Positions 1 through 7,132 of a DNA stretch of 64,000 bases are shown one piece after another. How positions within the stretch are numbered: position 1 is the first letter of the stretch; every line of letters begins with the position of its first letter. This DNA is from an uncultured Kordiimonas sp. (GTDB lineage: Bacteria; Pseudomonadota; Alphaproteobacteria; Sphingomonadales; Kordiimonadaceae): positions 1 to 64,000 of the forward strand of contig CANMRM010000004.1 in assembly GCA_947500295.1 (NCBI GenBank), read 5' to 3'. Both the position numbers and the translations under genes were made by a program. The notes under the pieces are model-generated. The model was not told the origin of the DNA and did no database searches. It was given only the letters and a program-made list of their open reading frames with translations.

Positions 1-1464
1 ATTGATGATGCGGGTGGCAACCGGATCATTCTGCAGGGCGTGACCGCCACCACTGTCACAGAGAGTGACTTTGCATTCCAGGCCAGTGTGATCAATGGCA
101 CCAGCGGCAACAATACGCTCGTCGGCACCGATGCAAGGGATGAAATATATGGAGAAGGTGGTCACGACAGTATCGACGGCCTTGCCGGCGATGACACGAT
201 TGTTGGCGGCGCCGGGAATGATACTCTCAATGGTGGTGCTGGAGATGATATCTTTTTTGTTGGCCTGAATGATGGAGCGGATATTCTCTCCGGGGGTGAT
301 GGCAATGATAGCCTCATTGTTACAGCAGACAGCGTTACTTTGGTTTTCCAGACATTTGCCACAGGTGCCGTTGAGACGATTGATGTCAATGGTCACACCG
401 GCGTAACCATTGCACGCAATCACTATGCTCATACATCGTGGGACTTCAGCCAGACCAACCTCATAGGCATCGAGCGGATAGTGGGCGGTACGGGTCATGA
501 CACCATTGTGGGTTCTGCTGCCAGCGACACCATTGAAGGCAGTGGGGGAGCTGACCAATTGTACGGGGGGGCTGGAGATGATGTCTTCCTCGTTGGTGTC
601 AACCACGACTCTGATATCTTCAATGGCGGAGACGGTGTTGATGTGGTGCGGGCGACGGCTGATAATATCGAGATAGGGCTGCAGAATTTTGCGGCGGGCT
701 CGGTTGAGACGATTGACGCCAACGGCCACACCGGCGTAACCATTGCACGCAACCATTCCGCCAGCACCACTTGGGACTTCAGCCAGACCAACCTCATAGG
801 CATCGAGCGGATTGTCGGTGGTACGGGTCATGACAACATCACAGGTACTTCTGCCAGCGACACGATTGAAGGCAGCGGAGGACACGATGTCCTAAACGGA
901 GGAGACGGAGACGATGTCTTCCTTGTGGGCATCAACCATGGTTCGGATATTTTCAATGGTGGGAATGGCAACGACATAGTGCGTGCTACGACGGACAATG
1001 TTGAGATTGCGCTACAGAACTTTGCGGCAGGCTCTGTTGAGACGATTGATGCCAATGGTCACACTGGCGTTTCCATCGTGCGCAATCACTATGTCAATAC
1101 GTCGTGGGACTTCAGCCAGACATCACTTGTTGGTATTGATCGGATTGTAAGTGGTGACGGACATGACAGTATTGTGGGTTCATCAGGAGATGACACGATT
1201 GACGCCGGTAGCGGAAATGACGTTGTGACCGGTGGGTTGGGGGCTGATGCGTTTGTTTTTGGGAACGGCTGGGGTCAGGATACTGTCACCGATTTCGAAG
1301 ATGGGACCGACATCATTGATTTGTCATCCACAACACTGACTTTTGCTCAGCTGACAGTAAGCCAGGCTGGTTTGGATACAACAATCAGCGACGGTGCAGG
1401 TAATCTGATTACGCTCTCAAACGTTGTCGCTTCCAGCGTGACTGAAAGTGATTTCCTTTTTTGA
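1..1464 (+). CDS. RTX calcium-binding repeat protein, 5' end cut by window edge
   Basis: The reading frame is already open at base 1, so only the C-terminal part (about 487 residues) is present. It is built of glycine/aspartate nonapeptides of the GGxGxDxxx type (for example GGAGNDTLNGGAGDD), which in the RTX family bind calcium as parallel beta-rolls after secretion by a type I ABC exporter. The very first residues (a TVTESDF segment) resemble the protein's own C-terminus (SVTESDFLF), so a terminal domain occurs at least twice. Between them lie three 111-residue units carrying a shared VETID-NGHTGV-WDFSQT core. The C-terminal end is hydrophobic, as expected for a type I secretion signal. No exporter genes are in the window. 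A catalytic domain, if any, lies upstream. Confidence 0.9.
   Translation: MDDAGGNRIILQGVTATTVTESDFAFQASVINGTSGNNTLVGTDARDEIYGEGGHDSIDGLAGDDTIVGGAGNDTLNGGAGDDIFFVGLNDGADILSGGDGNDSLIVTADSVTLVFQTFATGAVETIDVNGHTGVTIARNHYAHTSWDFSQTNLIGIERIVGGTGHDTIVGSAASDTIEGSGGADQLYGGAGDDVFLVGVNHDSDIFNGGDGVDVVRATADNIEIGLQNFAAGSVETIDANGHTGVTIARNHSASTTWDFSQTNLIGIERIVGGTGHDNITGTSASDTIEGSGGHDVLNGGDGDDVFLVGINHGSDIFNGGNGNDIVRATTDNVEIALQNFAAGSVETIDANGHTGVSIVRNHYVNTSWDFSQTSLVGIDRIVSGDGHDSIVGSSGDDTIDAGSGNDVVTGGLGADAFVFGNGWGQDTVTDFEDGTDIIDLSSTTLTFAQLTVSQAGLDTTISDGAGNLITLSNVVASSVTESDFLF
235..1233 (+). repeat. Three tandem 333-bp in-frame repeats inside the RTX gene
   Basis: Units run 235-567, 568-900 and 901-1233. The period is exactly 333 bp (111 codons): the landmark GAGACGATTGA starts at 373, 706 and 1039. 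Units 1 and 2 are the most alike, and stretches such as the codons for WDFSQTNLIGIERIV are nearly identical at the DNA level. Unit 3 drifts towards its end, where it passes into the terminal RTX nonapeptides. This indicates recent duplication or gene conversion. Confidence 0.9.
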
Positions 1465-1681
1465 GCTGTCTCTTGCTTCAGTCTGGCAGGGCATGGGTGA
1501 AATAAACTGATACCCAATGTAATCAAGTGCTCGTGAGTTGGCTCATACCTCCAACATGGCTCTGGATGAGTGACGTTGTTTCGTGTCTAACGATTTGTTG
1601 TCGGCCCAAGGCAGTGCCCTGCAGATTTTCTTGGGGTTGCCCTTTCAATAGTTGACCGGGTTCCTTCTATTATTTCTTGGC

Positions 1682-1700
1682 ATTGGACTCCATGTCCAAT
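1682..1700. promoter_or_regulatory. Perfect 19-bp palindrome before TetR gene, candidate autoregulatory operator
   Basis: ATTGGAC-N5-GTCCAAT has two perfect 7-base arms and ends 12 bases before the TetR start codon at 1713. TetR repressors commonly bind such dyads over their own promoters. It does not match the TATTG-N10-CAATA motif found elsewhere in the island. Confidence 0.45.
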
Positions 1701-1712
1701 TAGTATGCGAAT

Positions 1713-2345
1713 ATGACCAAGACAAAAAGTTCCCCCAAACGCCGCTACAGCCCTGAAGTTAGAAGGTCCATGATTTTGGACCAGGCAGCAGACATCGTTG
1801 CTCGCGACGGTGTCTCGGCAGTTACCATGGAACGCATTTGCCGTGAGGCAGATATCAGCAAATCTCTATTTTACACATATTTTGACGGTTTAACGGAATT
1901 GTTGAGAGAGCTGCTGTTAAGAGAGTTCAAGACTCTCCGTCGTCAGCAAATTGCCGCGACCGAGCGATCGAAAACCTTTGAGGAACTGGTGCGCAACGTC
2001 ACCCACGTTTATCTGAATTACATTAGTGAACGAGGGTTAATCATCGAACGCCTGCAGGCAGATTCAACCGTTACCAGTTTGATAGATCCGACCTATTACG
2101 GGCGTGACGTCGTCATCGATAACCTTGCGCCTATGGTGACCAAGTTGTTTGGTCTGCCAAATCAGATTGCACGCGCCACTATTGATATCTCATTCGGCTT
2201 ACCAGCTGCAGCCGGGGAGTTTCTGTTACGTGGGGAAATGGAGAAGCAGGAAGTCGAAGACCTTGCTGTATCTATGATTATTGGAACCTTCTTGCGAGTA
2301 CGAAACGATTATGTTTCCAAGGTCCAGACTTTGCCATTTGATTGA
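1713..2345 (+). CDS. TetR/AcrR family transcriptional regulator
   Basis: The product is 210 residues, normal for TetR. The N-terminal helix-turn-helix lies at about residues 36-58 (TMERICREADISKSLFYTYF) and the rest is a helical ligand-binding domain. It is a clear paralogue of the TetR gene at 25608-26264: both share the SKSL-Y-YF recognition helix, the LQ(A/S)(D/E) and PTYY segments, an ATDISFGLP-like stretch and a final MIIG motif. It points convergently at the TBDR gene 2442-4994. By its position it should control the VOC-SDR-PQQ unit and that TBDR. The effector is unknown, probably the imported substrate or a CoA or oxidised derivative of it. Confidence 0.9.
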   Translation: MTKTKSSPKRRYSPEVRRSMILDQAADIVARDGVSAVTMERICREADISKSLFYTYFDGLTELLRELLLREFKTLRRQQIAATERSKTFEELVRNVTHVYLNYISERGLIIERLQADSTVTSLIDPTYYGRDVVIDNLAPMVTKLFGLPNQIARATIDISFGLPAAAGEFLLRGEMEKQEVEDLAVSMIIGTFLRVRNDYVSKVQTLPFD

Positions 2346-2355
2346 AGAGATACAA

Positions 2356-2381
2356 GCACCCAGCGCCGAAGCGCTGAGTGC
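2356..2381. terminator. Hairpin between convergent TetR and TBDR genes
   Basis: GCAC-c-CAGCGC, loop CGAA, then GCGCTG-a-GTGC forms a strong stem with one mismatch, 10 bases after the TetR stop codon. There is no clear T-run on either side, so it may be a bidirectional transcription end or only an mRNA-stabilising stem. Confidence 0.45.
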
Positions 2382-2441
2382 AATAGACCAGGGAACCTTG
2401 GCTGCCCGATTTTCCGGTTCTTCGTGTCAAAGCAGTGTCAT

Positions 2442-4994
2442 CTAAAAGCGATGACGAAGGGTGATGCCATAGGTTGCGGGCTGATTTGGGAAACCGGACA
2501 CTGATCCCGATTGCGCGATGGCTGGGAAAGCGCCGGTGATATATTGCTCGTCAAATAAGTTGCGGGCCCATATGGTCAGGTTGCTGCCATTCCCGAAAGC
2601 AACACCTGCGGATGCATTGACGAGATCAAACTGGCGCTTAAAGCCGATCAGTTCCTGAAAATCAGGGTTGTCTGTGTAGGCGGTGGAACCGGAATGCTGC
2701 CAATCTGCTCGAATGTAGGCGTCCAAGTCGCCAATCTGGAAATCATAGTTGACGGTCGTCGTCGTAGACACTTTGGGAATGCCTGCAGGCCGGCGGCCGG
2801 TAAGGTCACCATTAGGCGAATCTTCAAAGCTGTCGAATTCAGCATCATAAAAAGCACCAAAGAACGACAGCGTCAGAGCTTCCGTCACTGCCCACTGGGT
2901 GTCCACCTCTATGCCCTGTGTCGATTGTTCACCGGCGTTTGATAGCGCAAATCCGACGCCCGTGAAAATATTGGACTGGAAGCCTTTAATGGTCTGGTCG
3001 AAGACGGTCAGATTGAAATAGAGGTTGTCCCTGGAGACTTTCAGGCCAAACTCCAGCACCTCGGTCTCCTCCGGTCCGGCAAACCGTGTACCCGTTGTCA
3101 GATTTGGCACCGCTAGTCCGGCATCCCGGATAGGGGATGAAGGCGGGTTCGTCACAGGCGAGCCAGGGATGAAGTTTTGCGGTGAAGGCCTCGAATTTCG
3201 TGACAGATTAAATGATGTGGCCTTAAACCCTGTCGCGAATGAGCCGTATACATTGACATTGTCATTTACGTCATAGGCAAGGCGGAACGTATAGGTGAAT
3301 TTGTCGTCATTGGATTTGCCGTCTTCAACAGAGTTGGGAAAATCGAGGAATGGGGGATTGAACTGCAGTGCCTGCAATCCAAGCAGTGGGTTGGTGGCCG
3401 GATTTTGGGCCCCAGCCTGAATCGCTGCAAACGCTGCAGGGTTGGCAGCAGCAAAGGCTGCTACTGCTGCAGGGTCGGATGGATTTACACCAACGCCCGC
3501 GAGCGCCTGGCCAAATCCAATTGCAACAAAATCAAGTGCCGAAAACGCGTCTGTATTGACCTGAGAAAAGAAGGCTTCTTTTTTGTCTTTTATATAACTG
3601 GCTCCAAAAGTCGCAGTGAGGGCGTCCGTCACGTGCCAATCAACATTGGCAAACACCGACCAGGAGGTGTTGTCCTGGCCGCGCTCTTCGATGGGTCCCT
3701 GTCCCTGTTGGCCAAAGGTTGTACCGATTGGCAGGCCGAGTGCAGCCTCGACGAGCGTCAGCGAATTGCCTGAAATGCCATTCACAAAACCTCTGAAATC
3801 GGAGCCATAAAGAAATTCGCCTGGCTGTTCGATTTTTTCATCAAACAGGAATGCTCCAACCAGCCAGTCCACTGGCCCATCATCATAATCGGATGCGAGC
3901 CGCAATTCTTGGGTGAACGTCTCTACGTCGCCTTCATTGAGGCTGGTAACTATGTCCGCTGACGTTGCATCTGCGTCGCTGAAAGAGAGGCTGTCCAGGG
4001 TTCGGAACGCTGTGATAGACGTGAGCTGGGCCGACCCAAATGATTTGCTGATGTGAGCAGATATACCAGCGTTTTCAATTTCATTGGTCGGATCAAAATC
4101 TGCAAACCCCTGATAAGAAAAAGGATCTTCATCTACGAAGTCTCCGAGGGCACCGACGATAAAGTCAGTTACGGGGCCGCTTACAATGTTGGCAGTTAAG
4201 CAGCAGCTTTCATCAATTTTATCATAGTCGGCGATAACACGGATTTGCATGTCATTGCCGGAATCATACAGCAGCTGCCCCTGCACACCCCAGCGATTGC
4301 GGTCATTGAGGTCTCCGCCTGTTTCCAGGTTTTCCGAATAACCGTCACGGCGATTGTAGCTTGCGGCTAAACGAAACGCCACCGTATCACTTAGGGGCCC
4401 GGTGACATTGCCGCGTAAGCGGACCGTATCAAAATTCCCATATGTTGCAGAAGCAGTGCCACCGAATTCAAATTCGGGCGGTTGAGTTACAATTGAAACA
4501 ACGCCCACCGACGCATTTTTGCCAAATAACGTGGATTGTGGACCGCGCAAAACCTCGACACGCCCGATGTTCAGAAGGTCAGAGATTTGCGCAGAGGCGC
4601 GCGAACGATAAATTCCGTCAATAAAAACGCCGACAGAGGGTTCGATACCCGCGTTACTAGCGACTCCTCCAAAACCTCGGATGACAAAACCTGCGTTGGC
4701 TGTTGAACTGGATTGTTGCACCTCAAGCGAAGGCACTAAGGACTGAAGGTCGATAATGTCCTGGATTTCCGCCTTGAGAATTTCCTCGCTGCCAATCACA
4801 GAAACAGCAATTGGAACCTCCTGCAAGGTCTGTTCCCGCTTTGCTGCGGTCACCACGATGGTTTCTAATTCAAAGGTTTCGCTGTCTGTTGTCGCGTCTT
4901 GCGCACCTGCAGATGAAAGTGAGCAGGCAAGTGTTAAAATTGCCGTGCTACTATAGAGCAATGTGGTCCGATTTGATTTCGATAAAATAGTCAT
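2442..4994 (-). CDS. TonB-dependent outer-membrane receptor (copy-1 cassette)
   Basis: It encodes 850 residues from the ATG at 4994, which is preceded by a strong AGGGGAGGAATTC ribosome site. An in-frame ATG 117 bases further upstream lacks one and would bury the signal peptide. The order is signal peptide (about residues 1-32, ending SAGAQ), TonB-box-like region and plug (ETIVVTAAKREQTLQEVPIAV), then a 22-strand barrel ending in Phe (HRF). This is the family of energised importers often called CirA/FhuA-like in sphingomonad catabolic islands, where the substrates are usually organic compounds and not siderophores. It is divergent from the VOC gene at 5259, and the gap holds two candidate operators. 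Confidence 0.92.
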   Translation of the reverse strand: MTILSKSNRTTLLYSSTAILTLACSLSSAGAQDATTDSETFELETIVVTAAKREQTLQEVPIAVSVIGSEEILKAEIQDIIDLQSLVPSLEVQQSSSTANAGFVIRGFGGVASNAGIEPSVGVFIDGIYRSRASAQISDLLNIGRVEVLRGPQSTLFGKNASVGVVSIVTQPPEFEFGGTASATYGNFDTVRLRGNVTGPLSDTVAFRLAASYNRRDGYSENLETGGDLNDRNRWGVQGQLLYDSGNDMQIRVIADYDKIDESCCLTANIVSGPVTDFIVGALGDFVDEDPFSYQGFADFDPTNEIENAGISAHISKSFGSAQLTSITAFRTLDSLSFSDADATSADIVTSLNEGDVETFTQELRLASDYDDGPVDWLVGAFLFDEKIEQPGEFLYGSDFRGFVNGISGNSLTLVEAALGLPIGTTFGQQGQGPIEERGQDNTSWSVFANVDWHVTDALTATFGASYIKDKKEAFFSQVNTDAFSALDFVAIGFGQALAGVGVNPSDPAAVAAFAAANPAAFAAIQAGAQNPATNPLLGLQALQFNPPFLDFPNSVEDGKSNDDKFTYTFRLAYDVNDNVNVYGSFATGFKATSFNLSRNSRPSPQNFIPGSPVTNPPSSPIRDAGLAVPNLTTGTRFAGPEETEVLEFGLKVSRDNLYFNLTVFDQTIKGFQSNIFTGVGFALSNAGEQSTQGIEVDTQWAVTEALTLSFFGAFYDAEFDSFEDSPNGDLTGRRPAGIPKVSTTTTVNYDFQIGDLDAYIRADWQHSGSTAYTDNPDFQELIGFKRQFDLVNASAGVAFGNGSNLTIWARNLFDEQYITGAFPAIAQSGSVSGFPNQPATYGITLRHRF

Positions 4995-5052
4995 GAATTC
5001 CTCCCCTAAGTATTCCTCCGGTTGGTCAACATCCCATTTGTTGACATGGATA

Positions 5053-5073
5053 TATTGAACACAAAGTACAATA
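5053..5073. promoter_or_regulatory. TATTG-N11-CAATA inverted repeat upstream of TBDR
   Basis: TATTG and CAATA arms are separated by 11 bases, one more than in the other copies of this motif. It sits 59-79 bases upstream of the TBDR start (minus strand), in an AT-rich promoter-like stretch. It ends GTACAATAAAG, identical to the end of the site at 21848. Confidence 0.5.
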
Positions 5074-5115
5074 AAGAAGTAAAAAATGGAAAATATCAAC
5101 CAATTATGCATAATT

Positions 5116-5135
5116 AATTGACTATAGGTACATTT
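5116..5135. promoter_or_regulatory. Degenerate copy of the TATTG-N10-CAATA motif
   Basis: AATTGACTATAGGTACATTT keeps the TTGACT and GTACA core and the 10-base spacing, but one base of the left arm and two of the right arm differ. It lies in the gap between the divergent TBDR and VOC genes. Taken alone it could be chance. Confidence 0.3.
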
Positions 5136-5258
5136 AAATCTAGATTTTCATTACTTGAACAGTCGACTGATTGATGCAGCCGGGCGCCAATCGAAAATGA
5201 GATACCTGCGGCTCAGTGCAGAGCCAGTAGCTGTCTCTTCATGTTGGGGAGAGTCGAA

Positions 5259-6311
5259 TTGAGAAAATTAACATTTTTGGCTGGTGCCGCACTTTTGCTG
5301 GCAGCATGCAGTGATAATGGCGTTGAGACGATAGACCGCTCCAAAACGGTTGTGCGTGGCGTCAATTATGTTGGCGTATCGGTTAGCGATCTTGAACAGG
5401 CGACAGCCTTTTATGCCGGGGCAACCGATCTGGTGGCAATAGAAGACGGTTTGATTGCAGGCAGTGAAGTATTCAATGTCATTGCTGGACGTCAAGGCGT
5501 AACAGTCAGAACGCGTTTGATGAAAAGTACGAATGCGCAGTTGAAATTCATGCAGTTTGACAATCGTTCCTCTCTGGCAACCGCTATGCCTGCGGTTCCT
5601 GTGAACGGCCCCGGGATCGCACATGTGTGTTTTCAGGCAAAAAAAGAGACCAGAACCTATGAGAAGTTCCTGGAGGCTGGTGCAAAACACCGCGGCGCAC
5701 GGGAGATGGTGCAGTTAAATCCCAAAAATCCCGTCGAGTATGCATATGCGCATGACCACGACGGCATCATGTTTGAGGTGGAGCATGTGGATGTTGCTGC
5801 GTTGAATCTGCCGGAGCCGCCAAAAAACGACTATCGCATTCGTCATTTTGCGATCGCAACACCAGACCTTGATCGCTTGGTGGACTTCTACTCAGTGTTT
5901 CTCGAAGAGGAAGACCCACGCCGATTTGGCTGGTGGAACTGGGGACTGTCCGGGGAGGTGTTTGACCAGGTGTCGGGGTTGCCTGACACGGAGTTGAAGA
6001 TGGCGTGGTTTCAAATTCGAAACATGGAACTTGAGATTTCCGAGGTATTGAGCCACCCACCCGAATTGCCAGAGCGTCCCAGGCCGATCGATGCAGTCGG
6101 ATACAATATGATCGTGTTTGATGTATCTGACCTGGATGCTGCACGGGATAAGTTGCTTGAAGCTGGCGGTACCATTGTCAGCGGCGTCGAGGAGCAAGAT
6201 GGCGGCCGCATCATTTTTGGGCGTGATCCCGATGGGAACCTTCTTGGGCTGCAGGTCGCGGACCCAACGGCCATCATTTCTTCTCAGAACTTCAAAGACA
6301 ATGGAATTTAA
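5259..6311 (+). CDS. Exported lipoprotein with two VOC (glyoxalase/extradiol-type) domains, copy 1
   Basis: I prefer the TTG at 5259, which follows GGGGAGAG and gives a clean lipoprotein signal peptide (LLAAC, Cys17); an ATG at 5241 is the alternative. The 350-residue product has two VOC domains, at about residues 33-178 and 192-335. VOC enzymes use a metal held by a His-Glu-His-Glu set. In domain 1 the expected positions are Tyr37, Gln99, His122 and Glu173, so half of the set is lost. Domain 2 has His196, a Glu near 257-259, Asn283 and Gln332. The paralogue at 23792 keeps a full set in domain 1. This copy may therefore bind without catalysis or use another mechanism. It starts the VOC-SDR-PQQ unit, with a 6-8 base gap to the SDR gene. 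Confidence 0.82.
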   Translation: MRKLTFLAGAALLLAACSDNGVETIDRSKTVVRGVNYVGVSVSDLEQATAFYAGATDLVAIEDGLIAGSEVFNVIAGRQGVTVRTRLMKSTNAQLKFMQFDNRSSLATAMPAVPVNGPGIAHVCFQAKKETRTYEKFLEAGAKHRGAREMVQLNPKNPVEYAYAHDHDGIMFEVEHVDVAALNLPEPPKNDYRIRHFAIATPDLDRLVDFYSVFLEEEDPRRFGWWNWGLSGEVFDQVSGLPDTELKMAWFQIRNMELEISEVLSHPPELPERPRPIDAVGYNMIVFDVSDLDAARDKLLEAGGTIVSGVEEQDGGRIIFGRDPDGNLLGLQVADPTAIISSQNFKDNGI

Positions 6312-6319
6312 GGTGTGTG

Positions 6320-7078
6320 ATGTTTGATTTATCCGAAAAAGTTTCAATCATTTCCGGCGGTAATGGAGGCTTGGGGCTTGCCTATGGACGCGGAATCGTC
6401 AAAAGCGGCGGGAAAGTCGCAATCTGGGGGCGCAATCGGGAAAAGAATGCTGCTGCAGTTGCCGAACTTCGCGATATGGGTGGCGATGTCGAAGCGTTTG
6501 TATGCGACGTGACGGACGAGGCACAGATTGCCGATGCGTTTAAGAAAACGCTGGAGAGATTCGGTCGGGTAGATGCCTGTTTTGCTAACGCAGGCGGCGC
6601 GGGCTTTAGAGGTATGTCTCATACGATCAGTCGCGACGACTGGCTAAAGACAATTGACCTCAACCTGATGAGTGTAGTTCAAACATGGAAGCCAGTGACC
6701 GATCATATGCTCACGAGCAAAAACGGCGGCAAGCTGATCGTCACGTCCTCGGTTGCTGCACTTGTTGGCACTGGAGGTGCCGCCGGCTACTCCACGACAA
6801 AAGCGGCGGTGCGTGGGCTGGTGCAAGCGCTTGCAGTAGAACTCGGACAAGCGGGCATCCAAGTCAACGCCATCCTGCCCGGCTTCATCGAGACGGACAT
6901 GTCGGTTCAGACCAGTCAGGCATTCAAAGACGCCTGCAGGAGACGACTGGCCATACAGCGTATGGGCGAATTGAAAGACATGGAAGGGATCGCAGTGTTT
7001 ATGGCGTCTGAGCACAGTGACTACATGACCGGGCAAAGCATCATTATGGATGGCGGGCATACCATTCATCCCATGTAG
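6320..7078 (+). CDS. SDR family NAD(P)-dependent oxidoreductase, copy 1
   Basis: It encodes a 252-residue classical short-chain dehydrogenase from the ATG at 6320; a GTG at 6317 is also possible. The cofactor loop GGNGGLG is at 13-19. The WGRN segment at 36-39 puts Arg after beta-strand 2, which would suit NADP. Catalytic residues are Asn115, Ser144, Tyr157 and Lys161, and there is a late PGFIETDMS segment. There is no signal peptide, so it is cytoplasmic. It aligns without gaps to the SDR at 24839 with 149 of 252 identical residues by hand count (about 59%). It follows the VOC gene by 8 bases and precedes the PQQ enzyme. The likely role is alcohol/ketone interconversion of the same substrate family. 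Confidence 0.9.
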   Translation: MFDLSEKVSIISGGNGGLGLAYGRGIVKSGGKVAIWGRNREKNAAAVAELRDMGGDVEAFVCDVTDEAQIADAFKKTLERFGRVDACFANAGGAGFRGMSHTISRDDWLKTIDLNLMSVVQTWKPVTDHMLTSKNGGKLIVTSSVAALVGTGGAAGYSTTKAAVRGLVQALAVELGQAGIQVNAILPGFIETDMSVQTSQAFKDACRRRLAIQRMGELKDMEGIAVFMASEHSDYMTGQSIIMDGGHTIHPM

Positions 7079-7132
7079 GGCGGGGCGACATAAGATAAGC
7101 GACAGGGAACGGGCTTGAGGGAGAGCTGAACC

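Noticed and set aside
162-1055. Long open frames on the minus strand within the RTX gene
   Set aside because: They are low-complexity, Ser/Pro-rich readings opposite the RTX repeats, repeat with the same 333-bp period and have no ribosome sites.
2442-5111. Longer TBDR start at 5111
   Set aside because: The added 39 residues place a hydrophobic stretch ahead of the real signal peptide and lack a ribosome site, while the ATG at 4994 has a strong one.
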